Assembly: GCA_942493075.1 (NCBI GenBank) | Contig: OW818681.1 | Span: 6,324,001-6,388,000 of the forward strand | DNA length: 64,000 nucleotides | From: JBBQYD01 sp942493075 | GTDB taxonomy: Bacteria; Verrucomicrobiota; Verrucomicrobiia; Limisphaerales; UBA8199 | Direction: 5' to 3' | Shown: piece after piece, positions 1 through 9,164 of the stretch | How positions within the stretch are numbered: position 1 is the stretch's first letter | How the letters are laid out: the number at the start of each line of letters is the position of its first letter | Made by a program: the position numbers and the translations under genes | The notes under the pieces: model-generated | The model's input: only the letters and a program-made list of their open reading frames with translations | Databases searched by the model: none | What the model was told of the DNA's origin: nothing

Positions 1-3000
1 GAAATTGACAAGCCGCTCGCCCCGGGCGAAGGTTATGCGCGCCGGGAACAACTGACTCTCCCGGTTACTGAAAGCGGCACCTACTCTCTTTTCTTCGTCA
101 CCGGATACGGGGCTTCCGAGGATTCTAATCCCAAAAATAATCAGGCAGTAAAGACTCTGAACATTCAAGTGGAGCGGGCCGAACTGCAGCCCCTGGTTCT
201 TCTGCCTCCCACGCCCTCAACGGTGCTCCCCCACTCAACTATGCAATTTGTGGCGGGCGTGACAAACCGCGGACCTGGGGCCGCCTATGCAAACGGTACC
301 CGAAGAGACTCCCTCGTGTTATCTCGTGATGCCGTGCTTGATTCCTCGGATGAAACCCTCACATCTAAACAACCTGCGCAGGTCCAGTCTGCGCAGTCGC
401 TCCTATGGATTACCAACGAGGTGACTTTGCCCATCACCGAGAGCGGCACTTATTACGTCTTTTGGGTGGTGGATGATGGGAACACTGTGCTGGAGAAGAA
501 CGAATCCGATAACGTGATCATGGCAGCGGTAAATCTGACCGTGACTCCTCCAGACCTGGCCCCCATCCGCTTCGAGGTCCCATCAGTTCTCAGTGGTGCG
601 CCCTATCCCCAGGTAGAGGTCATCTATGCGGTTACGAACTGCGGCACAGGGGCAGCGCAGGGAGAATGGTGGGATGATGCCATTTATCTCGCAGGCAATC
701 CCGACTCGAAGATCAGTCTATCAGAGTACGTGAGCGATGTGCCGGTAGGAGGACTCTACTGGCGCACGAATCTGGTTCGTTTACCGATCACTAACAGCGG
801 GATTTTTGAAATCGTGTTTGAGGCCAATCCGTATCGAGATCTATTTGAAGCTGGTTACGAAAACAACACCATAACAAATCGCATCATTTTTACCGTGGAA
901 CTGCCGGATATTGCTCCGATTCGCCTGATCGTTCCCGCCATATTGACTTTGCCGGAGGATCAGGAGTTCACACTAAGTTATGCCGTCACCAATTCAGGCA
1001 CGGGTTTCGCAATGCCCCCCTCTTCATGGCTCGATCAAATCATTCTGTCAACCGATCCGATCCCCAGTGCGGACGATCTCAAGTGTTTGGAGACCTACGA
1101 GAACTGGACCATCGAGCCGCAAACCACGCGCTGGTTTTCCGAGACTATTCGGTTCTCCGGCATTGCTCCCGGGTCCTACTACCTGATCGTAGTGGCAAAC
1201 GCCGATAACTCTCTGATCGAAAGTTCGACTGCCAATAATGTACTGGCGCTTCCAGTCACCATTCGGGAACGGAAGCCCGACCTTGCAGTTCAGCATTTCA
1301 CAGCACCTGCCTTGATTACCAATCCGGTAAGCAGTCTCACCTTCCAATGGTTTGTGATGAACCAGGGACCCGGAGGTATGCCTGAGGGTAATTCCTGGGG
1401 TGAAGGGTTCACCCTCTCCCGAACTCCAGACGTTGATTATCGCGCTTACGCCTTGGGCTGGGAGAATCACAGGGGGGCGCTCCCGCCGGGCATCGGCTAC
1501 TGGGTTACGAATACCTCCTGGATTGTGCTGACCAACGACGGTGATTACTACTTCGTTTTGGAGGCGAACACGGATTCGGATACAAGTGAAATCAGCACCG
1601 CCAATAACACGATGGCAGTTCCGGTAAAAGTGCAGTTGAGCAAACCGGACCTCGCAATCATAGATGTCCAAACTCCTTCGTCGATTCAGGCCCACCCAGG
1701 AGCGCTAATTGAGGTCCGCTGGGGGATTACCAATGCCGGCACGGGAGCGACAAGGCCGGATTCCAAGATCGCCGCGACTATAGAGTATCGAGGCTCAGGA
1801 GGTTTGTTAATGTCTCTGGCAGAGAACGAGTGTCCAGCCCTTCCTTCCGGAGGGAGTGCGTACTTCACCAATACTTTTCGAGTTCCCTCTGAGGCCTGGA
1901 TTGCCCTCGACCTGGTCTTCCAGGTTGATCCTTCCAGCTATCAGATTGAATCAACCCGCGATAATAATCAGGTGAACCGGTCCATACCAATAACTCTCCT
2001 GCAGCCGGACCTGGAGGTCTCGGCAGTGTCCTATCCCACGAATCTCATCTTTGCACCCGGCCAGCCGGTCCAGTTTGTTTACGCCGTCACGAATGTCGGC
2101 CTCGGGACGGCAGAGATAGCCTACAATGATTCCATTCACTTCAGCGATTCCTTTGGGGAAGCTTCTGTCCCCGTCGTATTTTACACGGGAACCAACGCGA
2201 TGGCACCGGGTGAAGGGTCTCGGTTTACCAATGAGGTAGCAATGCCTTACACCATTGGGGGAGGGTCAGCTTTCGCACAAATCACTGTCAACTCGGGGAT
2301 GGTGCCGTCGGAATCTGATTGGGAAAACAACTCACTGGTTCTCCCCATGCAACTGGAGCAGCGTCTCTCCGATCTCTCCGCAAGCCTCTCGATTTTGGAA
2401 ACCAACGCCACGGGGCCTAACCCTTCCGTTCTGGTCCGCTGGGCTTTCACCAACCTTGGGCCCGGGGATTGTTATCCTTCCCCATCTGACCGCATCCGGT
2501 TTGGGTTGAGCCAAGTGGCGAATGGCGCGTTTTATACCGCACTACTCGAGATGCCCCTGCCAAAACTCATTCCTGCCGCTGCCGTTTTTGCCGGTACCAA
2601 TACCATATCGTTGGACCAATGGGGCGGCGGCTTGCGCTATCTGGTAATGCGTAACGACGGCCTCGGTGAGGTTACACCGACCAATAACACCGAATCTGCT
2701 GCCTTTTATCTGGATAATCTGCCGGACCTAACAATTGCCACCCTGATCGCCCCGTCGGTTCTGACCGGAGCGCCCAATCAGAAGGTTACACTTATCACCG
2801 AGGTCAAGAACCAAGGCAGTGGGGCGGCCAAGCCTTTCTGGGGATACTGGATTTCCATCTACAGTCCTCGTGGCGAAAACCGGTCAGAAGCCGTGGCCTA
2901 TTCTCCTTATCCAGGAATTTCCAATGCCTTGAACCCGGGTGAAAGCCAGTGGTTTACCAACATAGCAGCGATACCGTCCCTGGCTTCGGGCGAGTACCGG

Positions 3001-3681
3001 TGGTTTGCCCAAAGCTATTTTGAGGCTGATGTAAACTCGGCAAACAACTTCTTTGAACTGCCGGTTCAGGTGAACCTGTCGCGCCCGAGCCAACTCCGGG
3101 CGGTGAGCCTGGCTGTCGATGCCAAGGCGACTCTCACCGCTCCCTTGGCTGAGGTTCGCTGGTCCGTTATCAACGACGGCGATGGCATGGCGGCCTTCAA
3201 CTGGGTTGATTCCATCTACTATTCATCAGATGACCGTTTAACGTTGGACGACACACTGGTTGTTGGCCGCACCAACCTGGCGGGTCTCGCCTCCGGCGCC
3301 AATTACTCCTGGGAAACTCTAACCTCTCTGCCGAGCGATGCGAAATCCGGCGCATTCTTGATCCTCGTCGTAGATCGCGATCAGGCTTTATGGGACGAAG
3401 CGCCCGTGAACAACACACTTTGGACCATCCTCCGGATCGCGCCATTTAGATCCGGCCCCACGTGGATGACCGAACCGCGATTTGTCAATGGACGCTTCCA
3501 GGCAAGCTTGCATGGGGCTGCTGGTCAAAGCGTCGTTCTCCAGGCATCCACAAACCTTATTGATTGGGAAAGCCTGCGCACCGTTACGTTCCCAAATGAC
3601 GCTGTTGATATCGAGGATACAAACTCTGGCGGATCTGCCCCGCGGTTCTATCGCCTCATACCGTTGAGTGAGCTGGATTGA
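1..3681 (+). CDS. Giant secreted CARDB-repeat protein, 5' end outside window
   Basis: The reading frame is open from base 1 (frame 1), so the N-terminus and any signal peptide lie upstream. The visible ~1,226 residues hold about nine tandem units of ~115-125 residues. Each begins with PDL/PDI-A-x-I and contains an 'AVTNxGxGxA' strand and a C-terminal 'E-x-(S/T)-x-x-N-N' strand, which is the signature of CARDB (cell adhesion-related, beta-sandwich) domains. The last ~70 residues form a different small beta domain with 'LQASTNLIDWESL' and a terminal RFYRLIPL, also seen in other large secreted proteins of this window (40765 and 53685). Expected role: extracellular or surface adhesin-like protein; the ligand is unknown. 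It is followed by a palindromic repeat (3782-3905). Confidence 0.85.
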   Translation, partial: EIDKPLAPGEGYARREQLTLPVTESGTYSLFFVTGYGASEDSNPKNNQAVKTLNIQVERAELQPLVLLPPTPSTVLPHSTMQFVAGVTNRGPGAAYANGTRRDSLVLSRDAVLDSSDETLTSKQPAQVQSAQSLLWITNEVTLPITESGTYYVFWVVDDGNTVLEKNESDNVIMAAVNLTVTPPDLAPIRFEVPSVLSGAPYPQVEVIYAVTNCGTGAAQGEWWDDAIYLAGNPDSKISLSEYVSDVPVGGLYWRTNLVRLPITNSGIFEIVFEANPYRDLFEAGYENNTITNRIIFTVELPDIAPIRLIVPAILTLPEDQEFTLSYAVTNSGTGFAMPPSSWLDQIILSTDPIPSADDLKCLETYENWTIEPQTTRWFSETIRFSGIAPGSYYLIVVANADNSLIESSTANNVLALPVTIRERKPDLAVQHFTAPALITNPVSSLTFQWFVMNQGPGGMPEGNSWGEGFTLSRTPDVDYRAYALGWENHRGALPPGIGYWVTNTSWIVLTNDGDYYFVLEANTDSDTSEISTANNTMAVPVKVQLSKPDLAIIDVQTPSSIQAHPGALIEVRWGITNAGTGATRPDSKIAATIEYRGSGGLLMSLAENECPALPSGGSAYFTNTFRVPSEAWIALDLVFQVDPSSYQIESTRDNNQVNRSIPITLLQPDLEVSAVSYPTNLIFAPGQPVQFVYAVTNVGLGTAEIAYNDSIHFSDSFGEASVPVVFYTGTNAMAPGEGSRFTNEVAMPYTIGGGSAFAQITVNSGMVPSESDWENNSLVLPMQLEQRLSDLSASLSILETNATGPNPSVLVRWAFTNLGPGDCYPSPSDRIRFGLSQVANGAFYTALLEMPLPKLIPAAAVFAGTNTISLDQWGGGLRYLVMRNDGLGEVTPTNNTESAAFYLDNLPDLTIATLIAPSVLTGAPNQKVTLITEVKNQGSGAAKPFWGYWISIYSPRGENRSEAVAYSPYPGISNALNPGESQWFTNIAAIPSLASGEYRWFAQSYFEADVNSANNFFELPVQVNLSRPSQLRAVSLAVDAKATLTAPLAEVRWSVINDGDGMAAFNWVDSIYYSSDDRLTLDDTLVVGRTNLAGLASGANYSWETLTSLPSDAKSGAFLILVVDRDQALWDEAPVNNTLWTILRIAPFRSGPTWMTEPRFVNGRFQASLHGAAGQSVVLQASTNLIDWESLRTVTFPNDAVDIEDTNSGGSAPRFYRLIPLSELD

Positions 3682-3781
3682 CGGAGGCTAAAGTAGAAGA
3701 GCCCGTTCACCATTCCGGGACGGTGCGACAGGGCGCATGGTGATTACCAAATCCCCCTGGTGGTGCACTGACCATTTAGAT

Positions 3782-3905
3782 CAGTACTGTATGTAGAGAG
3801 ATCCAAACCAGAATTGCCCCTGGTTCATTGGGTTGGCGCCAGGGAGCGCCAACCCAATGAACCAGGGTGGAATCAAGGGGGGACCGGTGGCTACAAACAG
3901 TACTG
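3782..3905. repeat. Palindromic repeat R1, copy A
   Basis: Outer inverted repeats (CAGTACTGTATGTAG at the left, CTACAAACAGTACTG at the right) enclose a perfect 21-bp inner palindrome. The arms are 3819-3839 and 3846-3866 and begin CCTGGTTCATTGGGTTGG; the loop is 6 nt. Related copies lie at 31840, 38561 and 58641. There is no ORF and no U-tract after the hairpin, so it is not a simple terminator. The rest of the 3682-4176 interval contains only smaller hairpins, such as GGTGGCGTCTCGCCACC near 4035 and a 'GTAGCGCGGTCGTCTCGACTGCG' type motif near 4006, also found near 19706 and 20145. Confidence 0.8.
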
Positions 3906-4176
3906 ATTTCGGTTCGGACGGCATGCCTGCGTTTAGAAAGCAAACCCAGCAGGAGTGCTGAAAGATGTTTCGTCCGATGGACCGGAACCGCCGCATGTCC
4001 GTATGTAGCGCGGTCGTCTCGACTGCGAGTACGGGTGGCGTCTCGCCACCCCCGAGGCCGGTATTGCTCACGCGGAGCCGCGGAGGCACCTTGCGGTGCG
4101 GCCACTGCGGAGGGAAAAGAAGAGAACTCTTGACGATTGCTGGGAAGAAGGCCTCATTGGAGGTTGTTGCTCCTAT

Positions 4177-4644
4177 ATGCGAACCGGACTACGAAGCCAT
4201 ATTAGAAAGTCGGCGGCTGGGCGTTGCGTGCTATTTCACATCAACACGGGCCTGTTCTGGATCTATGGTGTCCTGGTCACCTGGCTTTCCTTCCTTGTTG
4301 CAGGATTCGCGGTTCAGAGCTCGACGACTCGCCTGCTGCTAGCCCTTCCCATCGGATTGCTGGCGGCATTCTGGATGCCGCAGCTTATTCACCTGACCCT
4401 CTGGCGTCGGTTTCGAAGCCGTTGGGTGGACAGCTATGTTATAAACGCGCTCTTCCTGGCTATTCTGCTCGCGCGGTACTCTCTTGAAGTCCGCGATAAG
4501 AATGAAGATGCCGTAACGCACCTGATCGTGGGCGCAGGGACTATCTGCATCGTTGGCTTATGGGCATACTCTAGAAATCGGGCGGAGGGAAAAGAAGCGA
4601 AAGCCAAGGAATCACGCCACGACGCCGAGACGCCAAGATTCTAA
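4177..4644 (+). CDS. Small predicted membrane protein, unknown function
   Basis: About 155 residues from ATG 4177, which has GGAGG 13 nt upstream. The frame could extend back to 4096, but the extra N-terminus is highly charged and overlaps repeat DNA. Four hydrophobic segments are visible: 'LFWIYGVLVTWLSFLVAGFAV', 'LLLALPIGLLAAFWMPQL', 'VINALFLAILLARYSL' and 'LIVGAGTICIVGLWAYS'. The tail is charged and rich in Lys and Glu. I do not recognise a family. It stands alone between a palindromic repeat and the convergent zinc-ribbon gene. Both the start and the reality of the gene are moderately uncertain. Confidence 0.5.
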   Translation: MRTGLRSHIRKSAAGRCVLFHINTGLFWIYGVLVTWLSFLVAGFAVQSSTTRLLLALPIGLLAAFWMPQLIHLTLWRRFRSRWVDSYVINALFLAILLARYSLEVRDKNEDAVTHLIVGAGTICIVGLWAYSRNRAEGKEAKAKESRHDAETPRF

Positions 4645-4684
4645 GAGAAGATCACCTTTAGCCCTTAGCTTTTAGCCTTGCCTC

Positions 4685-4921
4685 TTACTGCCGCTCGTAT
4701 TCGCCTTTGTTCAAGCGTTTGAACACGGAGAAGCCGGCTTTTTTTGCATCGGAAACAGAGACTCTCTTCGGGGAATTGAATGAGGACCAAACCTTGCGCA
4801 CAGGCTTTTTGCAGGCGGGGCATTGGGTCAATGGCTTGGCATCCAACGGCCGGTGTAAGGTGAATTTTCCACCGCACACCTTGCAGTCCCCTTCGCAAAG
4901 TTCGTATTCGTAAATTGGCAT
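4685..4921 (-). CDS. FmdB-family zinc-ribbon protein
   Basis: A 78-residue protein if it starts at ATG 4921 (MPIYEYEL). An in-frame upstream ATG at 4951 adds ten residues that do not fit the family, whose members nearly always begin MPxYEY. Two Cys pairs are present: C-x2-C in 'GDCKVCGGKF' and C-x2-C in 'TQCPACKKPV'. This is the four-cysteine zinc ribbon of the FmdB/CxxC_CxxC_SSSS putative regulators. The C-terminal tail, 'FSVFKRLNKGEYERQ', is polar. The molecular role of the family is unknown; a nucleic-acid or regulatory role is assumed. The gene follows the secretion operon in the same direction, 143 bp after the histidine kinase stop. Confidence 0.75.
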   Translation of the reverse strand: MPIYEYELCEGDCKVCGGKFTLHRPLDAKPLTQCPACKKPVRKVWSSFNSPKRVSVSDAKKAGFSVFKRLNKGEYERQ

Positions 4922-5064
4922 AGACCGGTCTGAATAAGCATCGGGCGGCATCGGCAGGCAGTCAAGTTCAAGACTATAGACGAAGAGGGATTAAGAAATG
5001 CTCCCTTCCGCAGTCCACCACCCAAAACTTATTCGCGTTTCCCGTTATACGTTTCGCTTCCCCG

Positions 5065-6651
5065 TCACTTCTCGGACAGCTTCAGATGCGAGATACGGAA
5101 CACAGCGCCGCGTGGGTCGTTGGGCAGGCATTCGATCTCCCAACCGTGAGCCAACACGATTTGCTGGCAAACGGCCAATCCCAGCCCCGTTCCGCCCTTT
5201 TGAGTGGTCACATAGGGTTTGAAGATTTCCATCCGTTTATCGGACGGCACACCCGGACCGTCATCGCGCACTTCGAGTGCGGCTTCGGTGGAGCTCTGCT
5301 TGCGCACAGCGACTTCGATCCTGCCGCCTGCCGGGACGGCTTGCACGGCATTCAGTAACAGGTTGAACAAGGCTTGCCGGAGAAGCTGCTCATCGGCCAG
5401 AATCGAGAGAAGATCACCCGTGGTTTGAAGATGGATCGATTTCTCTTCGAGATCGTAACTCAGCGCCCGCGTCACTTCTCCTACAATCGAGTTCAAGGAT
5501 AGCACGGTTGGACGCACCTCACGCGGTCGTGAGTAATTGATGAACTCGTTCAGTTGCGCGGCAACCTTATCGACTTCCATCAGGATGTCTTTTGAGCGGC
5601 CCTGGATGTCAGCGCCAGCTTCCGGTTGGCGCGCGATCATTTGGGCCAACCCGCGGATGATGTTCAGTGGGTTGCGTGTTTCGTGGGCGAGTCCGGCGGC
5701 CGCAAGGTTCATTTCTTTCAAATGCGAGTTGAGTTCGCTGGCGCGCACCAGGCGGATCTGCAAATCGGAGGTCTTCATCACATTCCGCCAGGCGAGACCC
5801 ATGCCTACGACTGAGATGGTGGCCAAACCCACGATCAAGGCGCGCAGCCAGAGGTCCTGAACCATGTTCGCTCGCAACGTATGTGTGGAGAGGACGAGCA
5901 CAAGACCGTGCAATGCGCGCTTTTGCATCAGAGAAGAGAATTCAGCCTCGGTCAGGTGGCGCATCCAGGGTGGACGACGGCTGCGTCCATCCCAATCAGG
6001 CCGTCGCATGCCGCTGGGTGATTGCCGTGAAAGGTTTGTTTGTGGGCCGGGCCCAGGTCCGCCCATGAAAGGAGGGGAAGTAGAGCCCGGCGTCGGCATA
6101 AAGGGCGGCGGGAAAGCTCCAAAGCGCGGGTCGCCGGGGGGCGGACCTGGCTGAGGTGGAGCGCCTCGGTTCGTGCCGAGTGCCTGCATCGGCGGCAGCA
6201 CAACGGTTGGATTCGTGCTCCCCTCGCCGGTGAGTGCTGCGCCCAGATCCACCGGATTAACGATTGTGAGCGTCGTCTTACCCCAGCGCTCTCCGGCCTG
6301 GACGATGTCCGCCTCGTTGAGATCGATGGCAGGCCCGGCAGAAGCCACCGGTTCGTTCGAAGCGTTGAGCAGGACGATGGCGATCAACTCGCTCGCTTTG
6401 ACGAGATCATTCGTGCTCGCCACCATCTCGTTCAATACCGGCTCGAGCCGATCCTGTAAAACGCTGCCTCGAAAGCGCATTCCACGGATGAACGCACTCA
6501 GGGTGTTTGCGATATCGATGGACCGGTTGCGCAAACCGGTCTGAGCCGCTTCGCGCACGCGCAGGTGTTCGTGTATTTGCCAGCCTCCTACCAGCAGCCA
6601 CACGGCTGCCAGCACCCCGTAAACGGCAACACTCCGGCGCGTTGGTTCCAT
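5065..6651 (-). CDS. Membrane sensor histidine kinase, last gene of the T2SS operon
   Basis: 528 residues. The protein has TM1 at about 9-27 and an extracytoplasmic region at 28-268, including a Pro/Gly/Arg-rich stretch at ~163-232, with TM2 at ~270-288. A HisKA helix follows with H323 in 'GLAHETRNPLNII', then HATPase_c with the N-box 'NLLLNAVQAV', G1 'DDGPGVP' and G2 'GGTGLGLAVC'. The NtrB/ZraS-like H-box suggests a partner of a sigma-54 type response regulator, but none is adjacent; the NtrC-type regulator at 29357 is distant. The start is 13 bp after the secretin stop on the same strand, so it is probably cotranscribed with the secretion genes. It may sense envelope or secretion status (inference). 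Confidence 0.85.
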   Translation of the reverse strand: MEPTRRSVAVYGVLAAVWLLVGGWQIHEHLRVREAAQTGLRNRSIDIANTLSAFIRGMRFRGSVLQDRLEPVLNEMVASTNDLVKASELIAIVLLNASNEPVASAGPAIDLNEADIVQAGERWGKTTLTIVNPVDLGAALTGEGSTNPTVVLPPMQALGTNRGAPPQPGPPPGDPRFGAFPPPFMPTPGSTSPPFMGGPGPGPQTNLSRQSPSGMRRPDWDGRSRRPPWMRHLTEAEFSSLMQKRALHGLVLVLSTHTLRANMVQDLWLRALIVGLATISVVGMGLAWRNVMKTSDLQIRLVRASELNSHLKEMNLAAAGLAHETRNPLNIIRGLAQMIARQPEAGADIQGRSKDILMEVDKVAAQLNEFINYSRPREVRPTVLSLNSIVGEVTRALSYDLEEKSIHLQTTGDLLSILADEQLLRQALFNLLLNAVQAVPAGGRIEVAVRKQSSTEAALEVRDDGPGVPSDKRMEIFKPYVTTQKGGTGLGLAVCQQIVLAHGWEIECLPNDPRGAVFRISHLKLSEK

Positions 6652-6664
6652 AGTCAGTGAGCGC

Positions 6665-7867
6665 TTAATCGCGCTTCTTGCTCTTCTTTGTTTGGTCGAT
6701 CGGCTCCTTCTCGGCGGGCACTTGATCGAGGAACTTGCTCAATTCCTGTTCAGTGAAGTTCTTCTGCACATCAGCCTTTGCTTTCTCTTTCTCCGAGACG
6801 GCTGCCAGATCGGTTGGTGCCGCAATGATGTGCGGGGTGAGGAAAATGAGCAACTCCGTGCTGGAATCGTTTTTTGACTGGCGCTTGAACAAGTTTCCCA
6901 GCAATGGAATGTCACCCAGGAAAGGAATCTTGCTGCTGGATTCGGCTTTGGAATTCTGCATCAACCCGCCGATGATCACCGTCTGTCCATCAGGAGTGAC
7001 AACCACCGTGTCGGCCGAGCGCGAGTTAATCAAAGGCGCACTGGCCGCTCCGCTTGATCCGCTTGAAATTGGCACCCATTGTGAGCGATCAGCAACCAGC
7101 TCGGAAGTCTCCGGCGAGACGATCATCTCCACCATTCCTTCTTCGGTGATGAACGGCGTCACGCGCAGGATGATGCCTACGCTGGTGTAGCTGACGGAAT
7201 TAATTGCATTCCCGAACGTGTCGAAACGCACGTTGGTGATCAGCGGCACAGATTGGCCGACCGTAATGGTCGCCGGCTGATTGTTGCGCGCGACGATGGA
7301 CGGACGCGAGAGGACACGGGCTTTCCCCGCTTGTGCGATGGCGCGCAGAGTCACCTGGTAGTCCTGGGCAAAGATCTGGTAAAGCCCAGCCCCGGGAGGA
7401 ACCGATCCAAAGCCGCCGGTAGGCTGGCCAAACACGTTCACGGGGTTGTTGGTGCCGACGGCATTGCCAATGGACGACATGCCAAAGGCATTGGCCACCG
7501 CACCGGTTGTTGAGTTGCCCATGTTCTTAGCCCAACCGCCTTCGATCCCCAGATCGCGGCTGTTGTTGTGTTGCACTTCAAGAAAGACAACCTTGATGAG
7601 CACCTGCGGCTTTGGCTTGTCCAGGCTCGAAATGACCTTGGCCATTTCCGCTGCCGTTTCGTCGTCGGCAATGACGATCAGGTTCCGCGTCTCAGGGTCA
7701 ACCGAGATCACAGCATCACCCACACTTGCATTGTTTGGGTAAGTGCGCGTGGTGGAGTTGCGGTTGCGGTTGCCGGACTGCTGGCCAAACTGGGCCTGCG
7801 CCGAGAGAGCGCCGCCGAGCGCCAGCAAAAGCGCTGCCCGGCAGACCGTATTTGAGAAAATTGACAT
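6665..7867 (-). CDS. gspD: Secretin pore domain protein (GspD C-terminal part as its own gene)
   Basis: 400 residues with a signal peptide (cleavage near 'LSAQAQF', ~residue 25). A short N-type subdomain (~50-92, 'ISVDPETRNLIVIADD') leads into the secretin beta-barrel domain ~95-355. The domain contains 'KVVFLEV', 'SRPSIVARNNQPATITVGQ', 'SVGIILRVTPFI', 'TPDGQTVIIGGL' and 'IPFLGDIPLLGNLFK', all landmarks of type II secretins. It would form the outer-membrane channel. A canonical GspD of 600-700 residues carries N0-N3 and the secretin domain in one chain. Here the N-domains are in the preceding gene (7893-9164), which has its own signal peptide and ends 25 bp upstream. The C-terminal ~40 residues are charged (Lys/Glu). 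Confidence 0.9.
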   Translation of the reverse strand: MSIFSNTVCRAALLLALGGALSAQAQFGQQSGNRNRNSTTRTYPNNASVGDAVISVDPETRNLIVIADDETAAEMAKVISSLDKPKPQVLIKVVFLEVQHNNSRDLGIEGGWAKNMGNSTTGAVANAFGMSSIGNAVGTNNPVNVFGQPTGGFGSVPPGAGLYQIFAQDYQVTLRAIAQAGKARVLSRPSIVARNNQPATITVGQSVPLITNVRFDTFGNAINSVSYTSVGIILRVTPFITEEGMVEMIVSPETSELVADRSQWVPISSGSSGAASAPLINSRSADTVVVTPDGQTVIIGGLMQNSKAESSSKIPFLGDIPLLGNLFKRQSKNDSSTELLIFLTPHIIAAPTDLAAVSEKEKAKADVQKNFTEQELSKFLDQVPAEKEPIDQTKKSKKRD

Positions 7868-7892
7868 AGTAAAATGGCGTTGGAGGTTGCGG

Positions 7893-9164
7893 CTATCTTC
7901 CGAAGCTGCCGTTTGAGCTGTTGTTCCGCGAAGAGTTCCGTGAATTGTTGCTGTTTTCCTGCGTGGTTCGCCGGTTGCTTAAAGTGCTGCTCTGGCTTTG
8001 ACGCCGGTTGCTGCTGGTTGAGTTGCGCTCAAACATATCCTGCAAAACCTGTTGAACCTCTTCCGCATCGGCATTCTGCAACTGATACACATGAACGGAC
8101 TGTTTGCGTGCGGGATTTGAATCGAGTTCCTTCACCACATCTTCGATTTGCGGCATGAGATCCTTCGCGGCGGTCACCACGAGCGAAGCGGTTCGCGGAT
8201 CAGGCACAGCCAGCACACGAGCCCGGCGTTTCACACGCTGGGTTTGAGCACCCGTGCTGCTGCTGCTGCTCGAATTCCCCATCATTCCGGGCGGCCCAAA
8301 TCTGCCAAAAAACCCTCTGAAGCCACCCTGGCCGCTCTGGGAACTGGATCGGCTTTCATCCGGGAAGAGGCTGGTCAGCAGGTCCGCCATTTCGGTCGGG
8401 TCAGAATACTGCAAGCGGAACACGTGCACCTCAGTCACATCTTCTGCCCCCATATCGATGGCCTGAATGATCTCCGCGATGCGCCGGATGTTGGCCTGGG
8501 AGTCGGTAATCACGAGTGAGTTGCCAGCCTCGTTGGCGGTAATCGTAGTCTGCATCGAGACCAGCGGCTGGATATCCTTCACGAGTTGCGCCACCTCAAC
8601 ATAGCGCACTGGCAGAATCTGAGTGACAATCTCATCAGTGCGCGGGATGGTTTGAGGATCGCTCCCCAATTTTACCGGGATGCTGTGGATCTTGGCCTCA
8701 TCGCGATTCACAATCGTAAGCGTTCGCCCATTACGGATCGCGGCCAGCCCGTTCTTGCGCAGAACAGAGTCGAGAAGTTCCATGGCTTCCTCACGAGTGA
8801 CTGCGGTGGCGCTCCAAACATCCACACGACCACGCGGGGTAGCTTCAAGGTTGATAATGAACCCGGCGGCCTCACTCAGGTAATTCAATACCGTATCGAG
8901 GGGAGCGCCGCGAAAGTTCAACCGCAGGAGGTTCGTGTCGGTTAATGCCAGGTTGTTGGTCTGGATTGTCTCGGGGGCCGCAGGCGCTGGGGCGGCCTCA
9001 ACAACAGCCGGTGGTGCAGGCTTGGACTCGGGCGCAACGGGCGCCGCGGGGCTGGCAACCGGGGGTGTTGACTCGGGAGTGGGCGCAGCCGCAGGGGTGT
9101 CCGCGGCGTTCGCCGAAAGCGCGGCAAGGAGCGCGGCGCCAAAAAGCAGTGTCAGTGTTTTCAT
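7893..9164 (-). CDS. Secretin N-domain protein (GspD periplasmic ring domains)
   Basis: 423 residues with a signal peptide ('LLAALSANAAD'), an Ala/Pro-rich linker ~22-65, an N0-like domain ('LRLNFRGAPLDTVLNYLSE') and secretin_N repeats. The repeats appear in 'ILPVRYVEVAQLVKDIQPL', 'VFRLQYSDPTEMADLL' and 'VYQLQNADAEEVQQVLQ', each followed by an 'NSLVITD' or 'ASLVVTA' strand. A Ser/Gly-rich loop lies between the second and third repeats. The tail is Ser/Asn/Arg-rich and low-complexity. There is no secretin pore domain; it is encoded by the next gene. The product probably stacks as the periplasmic vestibule on the separate pore protein. The start overlaps the stop of the GspC-like gene by 4 nt (ATGA), indicating translational coupling. 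Confidence 0.88.
   Translation of the reverse strand: MKTLTLLFGAALLAALSANAADTPAAAPTPESTPPVASPAAPVAPESKPAPPAVVEAAPAPAAPETIQTNNLALTDTNLLRLNFRGAPLDTVLNYLSEAAGFIINLEATPRGRVDVWSATAVTREEAMELLDSVLRKNGLAAIRNGRTLTIVNRDEAKIHSIPVKLGSDPQTIPRTDEIVTQILPVRYVEVAQLVKDIQPLVSMQTTITANEAGNSLVITDSQANIRRIAEIIQAIDMGAEDVTEVHVFRLQYSDPTEMADLLTSLFPDESRSSSQSGQGGFRGFFGRFGPPGMMGNSSSSSSTGAQTQRVKRRARVLAVPDPRTASLVVTAAKDLMPQIEDVVKELDSNPARKQSVHVYQLQNADAEEVQQVLQDMFERNSTSSNRRQSQSSTLSNRRTTQENSNNSRNSSRNNSSNGSFGR

Noticed and set aside
3819..3866. R1 hairpin read as a rho-independent terminator for the CARDB gene
   Set aside because: The stem is very long, lies ~140 bp after the stop and has no T-tract; the same element occurs in other contexts, including upstream of genes.
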